From positions 53,695,097 through 53,759,096 of the forward strand of contig CM046862.1 in the NCBI GenBank assembly GCA_025617745.1: 64,000 nucleotides of DNA, read 5' to 3'. Positions 43,371 to 54,412 of the stretch are shown piece by piece (positions within the stretch are counted from its first letter, which is position 1; each line of letters opens with the position of its first letter). The notes below the pieces were generated by a model. It did not search any database, had not been told where the DNA came from, and saw only the letters and a program-made list of their open reading frames with translations. Origin of the DNA: Heliocidaris erythrogramma. Taxonomy: Eukaryota; Echinodermata; Echinoidea; Camarodonta; Echinometridae. Made by a program: the position numbers and the translations under genes.

Positions 43371-44245
43371 TTTTAGCTGCAAAGTAAAAAGCCGTATTCT
43401 GCACGCTACTCCAAATCCATTACCAGGTTTATCCCATAGACCACTATACTAAAAAAGAGGGCAATATTTTGCCATATTCCGCCCTTTCCAACCTAATATT
43501 TATATCAAAGTGCATACGTGCAGTATTTTGTGTACGCGTTTAAATGTACCAAGGAGGTACATGCCTTGTACCTTCTTTTCTAGTACCCCCTTGAATGTGC
43601 AAAGGCTTAAACGATACGCGCGGTAGCAATTTACGTCATAATTGCTTGGCCCAGATTACACACCTGTATAAATAACCTGAAATCAGAGGAACTGACTGTA
43701 ATTGCTACAAAACATGACATAGATAATAATAATATTGGCTGGCTCTACTTTCGGTGAATATCGAAAATATTGCGCTTAAAAAGAACCATATTGCCGCCGT
43801 CTTCGACTCGGGGCAATATGATTCTGCTGCGGGCAATATTTTATGATACCCTCCTCAAGGCCAGTCAATATTATATAATTATTATCCGTATCAGACATTT
43901 GATATGGTTTTACAAAATTGTATTCCCCTCTTCTTTGGTGCAAACCGGGCAAATAGAGAAATATTCCTTGTATCACCCTCTTTCACAACAGCCCATGGAC
44001 TTTACGTGTTATAAAACCGGCAATATTCCCTGGTCCAACATCCGGGATATTAGAGATCTGCTACAGTCATACGCGGCCGAAGCATACATCATACAGCATG
44101 CAGCTGCGCAAAAGGAAATTATATACGCGCGCATAATTATATAACGCATTATTTGGGACTGGATGTGTGACGTCACAGCGGCTATCAGTAAGCATGATAT
44201 GAAGACGTATTATAGTAGGTTTCTTCTAGATGTATGATGTGGATA
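43371..44245. other. Unassigned, with a dispersed-repeat segment
   Basis: 43,720-43,860 (AATAATAATATTGGCTGGC, TTTCGGTGA, GTCTTCGACTCGGGGCAATA, GATACCCTCCTC) resembles 63,482-63,610 in the same orientation. Several GGCAATATTTT-type words recur. No gene seen. Confidence 0.5.
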
Positions 44246-44559
44246 AAGGCGGATCCACACCAAACACGACAAACGACGAACGACAAACGACACTACAGCA
44301 CAACATGCCACACGACAAACGGCCAAAAAACAGTGCACACCATTCACGACATTCGCTAAAAAGTCGTCACGGTGCTGGAGAAAGAGTGATGTTGTCTTTG
44401 ATGACGAGAATGTCGTGATAGAATTCATTTGCAATTCCTCATTGTAGTCATCAAGAAAAGACGGAAGTTTTATTTTTTTAATCTTGAAATCATTTATTTT
44501 TCAATTGTATTTTTTAAAAAATTTGTTAAATTGGCCATGTGACTATGTTGACGAATTAC

Positions 44560-45190
44560 AAAAGTGATATTGGCTGTTGTATATTCGGAACTATCAAAGC
44601 TATGTTTTCTTTCTTCATGTGGTCGTGTGATTATATTAAAGAAATAGGCCTACATACAAATGTATGTTGTCTATTCGGAATAATTCAAGCAGTTTTTCCG
44701 GGTGGGGGGGGGGGGGGGGGGGTCTCTCGCCCCCAAAAGTGGTAGGTGGTATGTACCACAAGCAAGACAAAGGGGGCTTCGGAACTAGGGTATCATGAAT
44801 AGGATGGTCTTCGGAACTACTAACATTTTGGAAAAAGGGGGTCTTCGGAACTGGATTACAATATACTTATGACACTACGGAACTGGTTGTTATTGAAATA
44901 TATAGATCTATATCTATATATGTGGGACGGTTTGTTTTGTTTTTGTTTTTATTTTTATTAATTTATTTACTATATTTATTAATTTCACTTTATTATTTTT
45001 TAATTCATTTATTTCTTTTTAGGGGGGGGGGGGGGGACTGCATACCTTAGAACTAGTTTAATTTTCAAGGGTAAAATGGAACCGCTGGAACTACGGAATG
45101 AAAAAACGGTGCTTTAAACTGCTCTCTCTCTCTCACTATTTTTTTCTCAACAAGAAAAAAAAAATGGTATGCTTTGGAACAGAGGGACAC
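44560..45190 (+). repeat. CGGAACT-type loose repeats with G homopolymers
   Basis: TTCGGAACT or close variants recur at about 44,585, 44,677, 44,777, 44,811, 44,846, 44,877 and 45,091, spaced irregularly. G runs at 44,703-44,722 and 45,022-45,036. Confidence 0.6.
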
Positions 45191-46550
45191 TTTTGTCTTA
45201 TACACTCACTATTTACCATGTTTTATACACAAAATGATCTAAAAATATATTTTTTCTTAATTGAAAATAGTTGTGCAGAAATACTTTTATGGAATATGGG
45301 TACCTCCAGACATTAGAAGAGTATTTGAATTTCTTGGTGGACTAACACAAATTATTGTTTTCTCTTTATGACGACTGTCCATGCTAGACCAATGGTGGTT
45401 TTCCATTTAACTTGATCTCTGTGACATAATATGCACATTATCCCCAAACTTAAAGAAAAAAAAAAATCATTACGCTCTCTGCAGTTTCACCGGGGAGGGT
45501 GGAAGTAAATGGGGAAGGGGGAGGTTGCGAGATGATAGGAAACCCTCACAAACCCTCTCCTTCTAAATATTATTACCTCATATTATATCTATATCTATCT
45601 ATATAAGTATACTCACTTCCATACCAATAGACCTCTTCGTCACAACCGCATACCCTCCAATCTTCTCCTTTTTTATAGTTATATAGGGGGAAAGTTGTCG
45701 GTATTGTAGGATATTCTATTTATTTCTGAGTTCAAAACATACTCAAAACATACTCATATCTGCTGATATTTTGTCAACAAAGCAAACGCAATTCTTTGCC
45801 CCATAATTACGGAACATCTTAAAAAATGACTCAAAATAATCCTTTTCAAAGTTGCATTGAAAAAAACAACCTACTTTTAAAAGTAATTCCCCATTTCTTC
45901 TCCTCTCTCTCTTTCTCTCTACCCCCCCCCCCCTCTCTCTCTCTCTATTCCCCTCCTCTTCTCTATTCCCCTCCACCTCTCTTTCAAAATTTGTATCAAC
46001 TGCAGTGCCCATTGTATGCTGTTTATGAGAGCTAAAAAAACTGAATGAAATTGGAAAGATTAAATGATTAAATGAGATAAATTACTACAACCACCTTTAA
46101 CAAATAAACCAATACGGATTTTCCTTAAAATGGTACAATTATTTTAAAAAATAATGCAAATCTGAAACAAAATATACTAAATATCTTATCAATTATGGTA
46201 ATGTAAGGTATGTAAATAAAGTTCAAGCTCCATTAGAGTACAAATAAAATTCATCCCCCAAGAATGTATGATGTTGTAAGCAACTACAATTAACTCTGAC
46301 AACCACCCCCCCCCCCCCCTTCCAAAATACATGGGAGGTGCTGCCGGTAAGATGCACCTCCCGAGATTAAATCTGCAAAGGTCTGATCATGTAAGGGGGT
46401 GTAAATTGATATTCAACGACAATAACCACAGTTAGATTTTGTAATAGAGATTTGGCAAAAGTTTAAACGTCTACACTAAAGAAATTACTTATAACTGCAG
46501 ACTAAACAACACCGGTCATGCCGGTGGTAGTGCATAACAATTCAGTAAAC
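45191..46550. other. Unassigned, low-complexity patches
   Basis: (CT)n with a C run at 45,896-45,960, C run at 46,304-46,319, a GGGAGGTGC ... GCACCTCCC 9-bp stem at about 46,333-46,363. No gene recognised. Confidence 0.5.
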
Positions 46551-46554
46551 TTAA

Positions 46555-47120
46555 AGGGCAATCCAACTTTGATAATAAGATGATTTGTGTAAAAGCAGAA
46601 AAATAAGAAAAACAGGATGGTGAAAGTTTGAAAGGACTAAGAGAGTTATGGATGTTCGAAAAATGAGATCACTACATCTGTGCAAATCTCAAATTGGCAA
46701 TTTGGTGCGTCGATTGTGACATTTTTGTGGACAACTCTACCATTTGTCGTACACAAAAATATCATTAATTTGCGGTTTTCTTCGATGCACTTTTACCCTC
46801 GGGGCAGTACTCAATTATATTGGAGATAGCATATTGTTATACGTCCTCATGAAAGAGAGAGATCCTACTGAGTAATACATTTTGAAAAGAGTGGAATTTC
46901 AGTCATGTTGTGTGTTGGAGCGAACAGGGGAGTTGTCCACAGCTACATCACAGTGACATTACCTATTCGGCCAATTTGAAATTCCCATATGTATAGTGAT
47001 TACAACTTTCGAAAATTCATAACTTTCTTATTGCTTTTCCGATTTCGTTCAAACTTTCACCAATCTGCTTCTCTGATTTTTCCTCTTTCAAAGCAACTGG
47101 CTATTAAGGTCGGATTTCTC
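46555..47120. mobile_element. 566-bp MITE with TTAA target duplication
   Basis: TTAA at 46,551-46,554 and 47,121-47,124. Imperfect TIRs of about 150 bp share AATCC, GATxGGTGAAAGTTTGAA, AGAxAGTTATGxATxTTCGAAA and TCAAATTGGC. No coding capacity. Confidence 0.75.
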
Positions 47121-47124
47121 TTAA

Positions 47125-47857
47125 AGGAAGGGAAGTGGTTGTAGGGGCTGTGAATTATGGGAGTAAGACTGTTATTCAGAATACTGTAATGAATGGATTC
47201 TGTCATTTTCATTTTGTTATGGCTCTGGTGTGTCCTTGCACACTCCATTGTGAGATCATTTGAGGATCGGGGGTGCAAAGGAGGCTGGGGTACTAAGCAA
47301 TACAAGGAAGGTGGGTGTAGTGACACAAGGAGTATTGATTGATAGCAGCTGATGGACTGGAGGGACACTGATTTTTGAGAATGATGAATGACTTCAAGTT
47401 CATTCCCTTCGACCACCTCATGATCTTGAGAGCATCCTTTTGCATCAGCTACCAGCTACAATCTCTCATGGATGTGTACATGCCCTACAAAGCGAAAAAA
47501 GAATTAAACAATGATATAGCCTTCCTGACAATCATTACATCATAGCTACAAAGTGACTAGTACAGGTGTATAACAGTTTTGAGATACAATTCACAAAACA
47601 CATACATCAAACTTACTAAACATTTCTTGAATGAACAGAACTATAATAAGATGAGAAAACAGCACCTAACATAGCAAAGGACTGTAACGCAAGTATGCAT
47701 GATCAGTGTTTATTTAAATGTTATAGTTGTGTAGGACCAGGACAACTACTTGACACGACTTTGAATGAACACCCATCCCCAGTTTCCATGAATTGACGCA
47801 TTGGGAAAACGATTGCATTGTTACATGTATTGTATAAGATTGTACTTACTCTCTAGG
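47125..47857. other. Unassigned sequence
   Basis: A minus-strand frame of 119 codons (47,416-47,057) begins MVEGNELEVIHHSQ. It runs into the MITE end and has no recognisable domain, so I do not call it a gene. Confidence 0.4.
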
Positions 47858-47939
47858 TAAAGGCCCGGCGACAACCAAAGTCGTGGCCAAGCGGCATGAA
47901 ATTGATGAGAGGGGTGGTGGGAGTAGGCCCTGGCGAATC

Positions 47940-48215
47940 GAGTACGCTACATGGCGATATAAGTACGCGTGAGGACGATTAGCGTTCGCACTGAGTACGA
48001 TGGGAGAAGACTGTGCGGCGTTTCATGCAGACAAAAGTACGTTCTTTGTACGCTGGTCGTACGATATCAGTACGCTGTGAGTACGATATGTGGCAATAGC
48101 CTACGCCCATGTACGATGTTCCTACGCTATTGTATGCTAAAGTACGATTTTGCACGACCAGCGACGCCTAAGTACGCTAGTGTACGCCGTCGCTACGATC
48201 CCCTACGATGCATGA
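47940..48215 (+). repeat. Left subterminal GTACG array of Harbinger
   Basis: More than a dozen GTACG, and several further TACG(A/C), mostly 10-20 bp apart over 275 bp, just before the transposase start codon. The complementary CGTA array lies at 49,240-49,760. They are probably binding sites for transposase or its partner protein; that is inference. Confidence 0.75.
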
Positions 48216-48302
48216 GGACTTGCGTGACGATTGTGCATTGTGGGGGTACATATAGTGTACAAGATCGCATTGATCCTCATTGAAGCTGTACATTGTGAGG
48301 AT

Positions 48303-49246
48303 GGCTGCCACGTTGGCTGCACCAGCAAGGCTTGGGTTGATGAACCATCTGCTTGTACTTGATAGAGACCAAAGACAGAATGTCACTGCAAGGGCAAGGG
48401 CAAGAGAAGAGCGCAGAAGGAGGAGAAGGTGGTGGGTTCGTCCATGGGTGATGAGGCGTGCAGATTATGGATGGTTTGATAATCTTGTACAAGAACTGAT
48501 GATTGAAGACGAGGCTTCCTTCCGTAACTTCTTGCGAATGGAACCGGCTATGTTCAGAGAGTTGAGTGACAGGTTGCATGACAGAATCAGCAAGCAGAAC
48601 ACATTTTATAGGTGTGCTTTATTTTCAGGTGTTATTACACATTTTTCCCTACAAAACATGTTTCACTATGCATTGCACTAATAATAATTGTGTGTTTTAT
48701 GTGTCTGTGTACAGGAGAAGTCTGGAGCCACAACTGAAGCTTGCCATGACCTTGCGCTACTTGGCTACAGGAGACAGTTACCACTCGTTGATGTATGTGT
48801 TCCGTGTTCCTCACAACACTATTTCCTTGGTCGTGCGTGATGTGTGCCAGGCGATAATTGATGAGTATGCTGAGGAAGTGGTGCCATGTCCATCAACTCC
48901 AGCAGAGTGGCGAGATGTCGCACTGAACTTTCAGAACCGCTGGCAATATCCACACTGTCTAGGGGCTCTAGACGGTAAACATGTGAGAATCCAGTGTCCC
49001 AGGAATGGAGGGTCAATCTATTACAACTACAAAGGCTTCTACTCCATAGTCTTGCTGGCACATGTGGATGCTGAGTACAAGTTCCTATGGTGCTGCATCT
49101 GATGCATATATATGCGTGAGTCCATTCTGGATGGGTCAATTGGGTTTCCTCTGCCTGACAGTCTTCCTGGCGACAATTTTCCGATATTATACTACATTGT
49201 TGGCGATGATGCGTTTCCTCTTCGCACATGGCTCATGAAACCATTG
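48303..49246 (+). pseudogene. Harbinger (HARBI1-type) DDE transposase, 3'-deleted
   Basis: Starts about 48,301 (MAATLAAPARLGLMNH). Exon 1 has a basic RRRRRRWWVRPWVMRR and GWFDNLVQELMIEDEASFRN, ending near 48,612 (TATAG|GTGTGC). A roughly 100-bp intron follows, and exon 2 starts at 48,715 (ACAG|GAG): LKLAMTLRYLATGDSYHSL, VPHNTISLVV, then HCLGALDGKHVRIQCP with the first catalytic Asp. YYNYKGFYSIVLLAHVDAEY follows, then an indel at about 49,097 around the second Asp (GAASDAYI), and a further TA slip. The frame resumes with RESILDGSIGFPLPDSLPGD and AFPLRTWLMKP at about 49,235. There the DDE domain is replaced by the CGTAC array, so the catalytic Glu and C-terminus are missing. Inactive. Confidence 0.85.
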
Positions 49247-49760
49247 TGGTCGTACCAATATCGTAGCCCTAGCGTGTTAGAGCGTACTGGAATCGTGTTA
49301 AAGCGTATACGAGCGTACGCTAATCGGGTTAAAGCGTAGTAGAATCGCCTTGAAGGCTAGTGCTATCGTGGCATGGGCGTACTACCAGCGTCGTTAAACG
49401 GTTTCACACGCCTCCATAGTCGCCATCAATCGTCCTGCAATCGTAGCAGTCGTATCGCAAGCGTAGTACTAGCGCCTCCTATCGTCATTGTCTTCAATGC
49501 CAAAGCCACTACGAATCAACAAGACTCACCACGAATGACGAAGACTGACAGGACGCTATCGATACGCTGGCTGTACGCTTGGCCACAACTGCGCTACGAT
49601 TTTCCCCTGGAAGCCGCTTCATCACGACTGTTTTGGACATTTCAAAACTGTCGTCGGGCACACCCGACTCCATACGCCTCAGCGCGATAGGCGACGGTAC
49701 ATCTACGCTTGTACTACGCATCATGAAGCTTTGCCACGAATTTCATAGCCGTACACAATC
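49240..49760 (+). repeat. Right subterminal CGTA array of Harbinger
   Basis: Recurrent CGTAC, CGTAG, AATCG and AAAGCGTA words (about every 10-16 bp), the inverse of the left array. Confidence 0.7.
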
Positions 49761-50434
49761 GCCAACCTTAATCGTCTAGGTGTGACTGACCCTTAAGGAT
49801 GTGAAATCAACAATACAATCACGTTAGCAAGTGATATTCCTTGAGGATGGGAAACAGGAGTGTAATGACCTGAAATGATGATGGCACCAGTCCACTTCTC
49901 TTACCTCGTTCTACCTCATGTTCTGTACTGCATGAAACAAGCCTGTATGTTGACCAAACTAGTACATTCAGCACTTTCTCCTGTAAATTTAGTGAGAAAG
50001 GAATTTAGATCATTATTGTATATTTGCCAGGATAGGAAAAATGTCGTCGGGCACACCCGACTCCATACGCCTCAGCGCGATAGGCGATGCTACACCTACG
50101 CTTGTACTACGCATCATGAAGCTTTGCCACGAATTTCATAGTCGTACACAATCGCCAACCTTAATCGTCTAGGTGTGACTGACCCTTAAGGATGTGAAAT
50201 CAACAATACTAGTCACGTTAGCAAGTGATATTTCTTGAGGATGGGAAACAGGAGTGTGATGACCTGAAATGATGGCACCAGTCCACTTCTCTTACCTCGT
50301 TCTACCTCATGTTCTGTACTGCATGAAACAAGCCTGTATGTTGACCAAACAAGTACATTCTGCACTTTCTCCTGTAAATTTAGTAAGAAAGGAACTTAGA
50401 TCATTATTGTATATTTGCCAGGATAGGAAATAAC
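49649..50434 (+). repeat. 393-bp tandem duplication spanning Harbinger end
   Basis: 49,649-50,041 and 50,042-50,434 are nearly identical. The unit starts TGTCGTCGGGCACACCCGAC, contains the terminal 145 bp of the Harbinger with its TAA, and about 250 bp of flank. The duplication therefore happened after insertion. Confidence 0.9.
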
Positions 50435-50630
50435 AAAGCAAGATGAAAATACTAAAAAATAATAATAATTTACTTTAAAAGGCAAAATAACAATGCTGAC
50501 AATAAAAAACGATTTAAAAATTAAAGCAGTAAAGAAATTGTTTGAACAGATGAATCCCGACTTGCTTTATGCCTTATTTATTATAACATAATTGATGGGG
50601 GATGTTGAACTGTATGTAAAGTATCTATAT
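50435..50630. other. Short unassigned A-rich stretch
   Basis: AT-rich, no ORF or repeat recognised. It ends at the GTGACCC element. Confidence 0.4.
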
Positions 50631-50833
50631 GTGACCCGCCGCCTCAAAACCTACAATAAGTCGCACGGACCACAACGTAGCAAACGGCCCAAAATAGTAA
50701 ATTTGCTTGGATCAGTCAATTTTCTTTTTTTGATAGAAATGGGTATTTTCATTATAATTCTATCATGTCTCAAGTTTCGAAAACAAGCTGCTGAAAACTG
50801 CTTATCCAATAATAGCGAGCCAGTGGAGTAAAA

Positions 50834-51496
50834 TGTGACCCGACGCCTCAAAACCTACAATAAGTCGCCAAAATTATTTTTTTGGTTTTATACTTTTTCT
50901 GAAAGTAGAGATTCTCAGCTTTCCAATGGTATATCACTTGCCTAGTTTACTCAATGAGAACACCTTTAAATATCACATTTAGAATCAGTATGTAACCAGC
51001 AATCAATAACTCCTATTCAGAGAAAATGGCCATTTAAGTTCGGAACAAAAGAGTGCTAAACTTTCGCTCTCTGTGTGCGCCCAAGTAAAACTGGGTATTC
51101 AAATGGCCATAGCAATAGGTACGAAGGGATTATCAGATTAGGCTGAATTTTGGCATGCTGCTTAAGGAGGACCTATTCATTACTCACTCCAAAAATCAAT
51201 TTAATACCTTTAGAGGTAAAGTAGTAATTTGGCATTGAATGAAAGTATTACAAAAGCTCTCCAAACATTCATTAGCTCGACAGGTGAAAAAAAGGAGTCA
51301 TTTTAAAATGCCCCCAAAACATATTTCTAAGTCGATTTACGACTCACAAACTTGAGACATGATAGAATGATAATGAAACTACCCATTTCTATCAAAAACA
51401 GAAATTCGACTGATCCAAGCAAATTTACTATTTTGGGCTGTTTGCTACGTTGTGGTCCGTGCGACTTATTGTAGGTTTTGAGGCGGCGGGTCACAA
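50834..51496. mobile_element. Inner GTGACCC element (663 bp) with AAAT target duplication
   Basis: Begins GTGACCCGACGCCTCAAAAC, ends with the complement of GTGACCCGCCGCCTCAAAAC, flanked by AAAT on both sides (50,830-50,833 and 51,497-51,500). Its right arm of about 155 bp (51,340-51,496) is an inverted copy of the outer element's left arm (50,632-50,790), as expected for members of one family. AAGTCGATTTACGACT makes a small palindrome at about 51,331. Confidence 0.75.
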
Positions 51497-52975
51497 ATGG
51501 AGTCATTAAACCCCTTGTCTCAACTGCACCCTCCTACATCCATGACACACCAGACTTTCTCAGGAAACTCAATAACATCAAGGACCAGATTCCCGAGACT
51601 GCAATCATCGGCACTTTTGACGTTTCATCCCTCTACACTAACATCCCCCATGACGAAGGTATTTCAGCCTCATGTGAAGCATTGGCTAACAGCGGTCACT
51701 CGAGTCCCCCAGTATCCGACATCAAATCTCTCATGTCACATGTACTAACAAAAAACAACTTCACTTTCATGGACAAACACTACCTACAGGCATTCGGCAC
51801 AGCGATGGGCACACGGATGGCCCCTTCCTACGCCTGTCTCTTCATGACCAAGCTGGAGCAACAGCTGCTAGATTCAGCCCCCTGTCGCCCATGGATCTGG
51901 TGGCGCTACATCGACGACATCTTCTTCATCTGGACCAGGGAGGAAGACAGCCTCCAAACATTCATTGCCCACATCAATTCCTTCCACAGGACCATCAAAT
52001 TCACTTCTGATTTCTCCCCACAGAAAACCAACTTCCTCGATGTCACAGTCAAGAAGGAGTCTAACCGTCTCACCACCACTCTCTACACCAAACCCACTGA
52101 TACCCACCAGTACCTCCACTCATCCAGCTGCCACCCCCGTCACTGCAAAACCAGCATCCCCTACAGTCAAGCCCTCAGACTTCGCCGTATCTGCTCTGAG
52201 GATTCCGACTTTTCCTTCCATGCCAGGAACTTGAAGAGACATCTCGTAGCCAGGGGCCATAGCGCCAGGACAGCCCAACAAGCCATCAACAAAGTTCTTT
52301 CCCTCCCCAGATCTGAAGTTCTCAAACAGAAAACTGACAGCCAGGATACCAATGACAGAATACCTCTCGTGACCACCTTCCACCCTAATCTCCCTCCTCT
52401 CCGCAATATCCTTCATGACAACCACCGTATTCTCAACACTTCTGATCGTCTCCTACAGGCTGTTCCCAGTACCCCAATCCTGTCTTACCGACGCCCCCGC
52501 AACCTCAAGGATCTCATCGTTCGTGCTGAAGTCCCCCTCTCTCTCGCCATTCTTCTCCCATTCAGCACGGCACCTTCAAATGTACAGCCAACAAATGAGG
52601 GTGAAACTTTCACCAGCAACTCTACCAACCTCCCTCACCAAACCAAGGGTAATATCACTTGCACCACCACTAATGTTGTATATCTCATCACTTGCAGAGT
52701 CTGCAGGACCCAGTACGTAGGGGAAACCAAGACCACACTCAAGAGACGCTTCTATGGGCACAGATCCACTGTCAACACAGCCAAGCTCGACACTCCAGTG
52801 GGCCACCATTTTAACCTTCCTAACCATTCCATCACCGATATGATTCTACAGGGCATTGAATCTTTAGGTACCCGTCCGGACACAGTCCGAACCAGCAGGG
52901 AGAAGTACTGGATGAGACGTCTTCGCACCATCCAACCTCATGGCCTCAACATCCAGGAGGGAAATGATTAATACA
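51497..52975 (+). mobile_element. Penelope-like element, 5'-truncated
   Basis: Coding sequence starts inside the reverse transcriptase, directly at the right edge of the inner GTGACCC element, and reads through to a GIY-YIG endonuclease and stop at 52,969-52,971. The 5' half of the protein is missing. Base composition is markedly C-rich on the + strand compared with the surroundings. Confidence 0.85.
51499..52971 (+). CDS. Penelope-like reverse transcriptase with GIY-YIG endonuclease
   Basis: The frame is open from 51,478, but the first seven or so codons belong to the neighbouring element. Reverse transcriptase part: KPLVSTAPSYIHDTPDFLRK, motif A GTFDVSSLYTNIPHDEG, AFGTAMGTRMAPSYACLFM and motif C YIDDIFFIW (near residue 143). 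A polar linker follows. The GIY-YIG nuclease is near residues 395-460: NVVYLITCRVCRTQYVGETK, RRFYGHRS, VGHHFNLPNHS. These nucleases cut DNA to prime copying at insertion. No internal stop in about 490 codons, so this copy is young, though it lacks the N-terminal half and early reverse-transcriptase motifs. Confidence 0.9.
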   Translation, partial: GVIKPLVSTAPSYIHDTPDFLRKLNNIKDQIPETAIIGTFDVSSLYTNIPHDEGISASCEALANSGHSSPPVSDIKSLMSHVLTKNNFTFMDKHYLQAFGTAMGTRMAPSYACLFMTKLEQQLLDSAPCRPWIWWRYIDDIFFIWTREEDSLQTFIAHINSFHRTIKFTSDFSPQKTNFLDVTVKKESNRLTTTLYTKPTDTHQYLHSSSCHPRHCKTSIPYSQALRLRRICSEDSDFSFHARNLKRHLVARGHSARTAQQAINKVLSLPRSEVLKQKTDSQDTNDRIPLVTTFHPNLPPLRNILHDNHRILNTSDRLLQAVPSTPILSYRRPRNLKDLIVRAEVPLSLAILLPFSTAPSNVQPTNEGETFTSNSTNLPHQTKGNITCTTTNVVYLITCRVCRTQYVGETKTTLKRRFYGHRSTVNTAKLDTPVGHHFNLPNHSITDMILQGIESLGTRPDTVRTSREKYWMRRLRTIQPHGLNIQEGND

Positions 52976-53054
52976 TCTTTTTACTCCCCTTCCCTACATT
53001 TTCATATTTATTTTATATATGTATATATATTTACATATATACATATGTATAAAC

Positions 53055-53203
53055 GACTAACGGGTACATTAGGAGGACAGTTTTTGTTCTTTTTCTTTGT
53101 TCAACTGTCGACTTAATGTACCAACTGTCGACCTAATGTAGGGGTCTCTATTATGACGAAATAAACTGCATTGTTAACTGTCGACCTAATGTACCCGTTA
53201 GTC
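53055..53203. mobile_element. 149-bp MITE, GACTAACGGGTACATTAGG ends
   Basis: TIRs of about 28 bp (GACTAACGGGTACATTAGG plus a GACAGTT-type extension). CTGTCGAC-CTAATGTA is repeated inside. Related to the MITE at 19,582-19,715. It sits between (TA)-rich tracts. Confidence 0.75.
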
Positions 53204-53215
53204 AAATATATTTTT

Positions 53216-53290
53216 TCATATATATATATATATATATACACACACATACATATACACATACATATGTGTATATATATATATATATATATA
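53216..53290. repeat. (TA)n/(CA)n microsatellite
   Basis: Alternating TATATA and ACACATACA words forming an almost palindromic block between the MITE and the inverted Penelope-like element. Confidence 0.9.
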
Positions 53291-53336
53291 CAGAGACACA
53301 GAATAAAATACTCCGTTAGACACAAAGGGTTCAATA

Positions 53337-53359
53337 TTTCGCCTATAAGGCTTCTTCAG
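53337..53359 (-). ncRNA. Possible hammerhead-like core at Penelope-like element end
   Basis: Minus strand reads CTGAAGA-A, stem GCC, loop TTATA, stem GGC, GAAA, close to the hammerhead core CTGATGA-stem II-GAAA with one core change (T to A). Hammerhead ribozymes are known in Penelope-like terminal repeats. I could not find clear stems I and III, so it may be a dead relic or chance. Confidence 0.3.
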
Positions 53360-53455
53360 GAAATGATACCAAGTACAAAAAATGCACCGAGGATGTAGTT
53401 AGTGCATAGCGCGTAATTATTGTCAAAACAACAAGCGTAAATAAACAACAGAGTC

Positions 53456-53880
53456 AAGGCGCGAGAAAGGGAGAGAGAGAGAGAGAGAGGGGGGAGAGAC
53501 GAAAGGAGAAAGAGAGAGAGAGAGGGAGACAGACAGACAGACACACACACACACACACAGTGATGAAGAATGATAAATAAAGCAAAGGATAGGAAGAAAA
53601 GAGAGAGAGAGGGAAGTAAAGGAGGAAGAGAAAAATAAGGAGAGAGAGACAGGGGGAGAAAAAAGGTGGGAAGAAAGAGGATAGAGGGTTAGAAAACAGA
53701 AAAAGGAAGACAAAAAGGAGAAATGAAAAAGAAGAAGAAGAAAAGAAAGAAAAAAAATGAAAATAGAGAGGAGAGAAGAAAAGAAACGAAAGAAGGAAGA
53801 GAGAGAGAGAGAAAGAAACAAGGGAAGAGAACAAAAGCAAAGTACAAAAAGGAAGAGAAAGAAAAAAGCATTACAAAATT
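53456..53880 (+). repeat. Purine-rich (GA)n/(CA)n tract
   Basis: About 420 bp almost all A and G on the + strand, with (AC)n at 53,540-53,560. The long Ser/Leu/Phe frames on the minus strand are artefacts. Confidence 0.85.
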
Positions 53881-54412
53881 ACGAAGAAGGAAATGAACGG
53901 AAACTGGCATTGATACCATGAGGTTGGAGCGTGCCAAGCTGAAAGATGATCCTTTCTTCCTGGATCTTCCTTTCCTCATCTGTTACCCAGCATTGCTTAA
54001 GGACACAAACTTTCAGATCGTTGATCGTGTGATTAGCAAGATTGAAGTGTTGGGCAACAGGGAGACCACTAGTGTTGAGGCGAATCGAACGAAGATGCTC
54101 CGTCACTCGATCAGCCAGTCTCCGTTTCGTCTCCCCTACGTACAACTTTCTGCAAGAAATGCAAGTTATGCAATAGATAATGTTTGTAGAAGTGCAGGAG
54201 AAGGTTTTGGTCACATTCCATGATCCTTTAGGTCCAGTGATGGTGGTGGCATCCGTTACATGAGAACAGGTCTTGAATCTAGGTCGACGACAGGGAACTG
54301 TACCAAGTGGTGATCGCGTATCCGTATCAACTTGTTCCCGAGCAGGCTGTAGAGTAGATTTCACAAGCATTCTTCTTAGACTAGAATCCTTCCTATATGC
54401 CATTAAAGGCAT
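53879..54412 (-). pseudogene. GIY-YIG endonuclease of a second Penelope-like element
   Basis: 177 codons, minus strand. A linker with CSHVTDATTITGPKGSWNV precedes the GIY-YIG core: NIIYCITCISCRKLYVGETK, RRLADRVTEHLRSI, PVAQHFNLANHTINDL, then ERIIFQLGTLQPHGIN near the end. Tyr/Gly of the YVGETK motif and the downstream Arg are present. It differs strongly from the endonuclease at 52,670-52,850, so it is a separate family. The upstream reverse transcriptase is absent. Confidence 0.85.

Larger units (their letters stand above)
47861..49793 (+). mobile_element. PIF/Harbinger transposon, internally deleted
   Basis: Flanked by TAA (47,858-47,860 and 49,794-49,796), the TWA target duplication of this superfamily. 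Ends AGGCCCGGCGACAACC and the complement of AGGGTCAGTCACACCT are imperfect. Between them lie a spliced transposase gene and two subterminal arrays of GTACG/CGTAC words. The companion Myb-like gene of Harbinger elements is absent. The right end is duplicated in the tandem repeat at 49,649-50,430. Confidence 0.8.

Noticed and set aside
47057..47416. 119-codon minus-strand ORF as the Myb-like partner gene of Harbinger
   Set aside because: No helix-turn-helix or Trp-spaced Myb pattern, outside the Harbinger ends, and it runs into the unrelated MITE.
53423..53979. Minus-strand Ser/Leu/Phe-rich frames
   Set aside because: Read from a purine-rich (GA)n/(CA)n tract; several frames open together and no domain.
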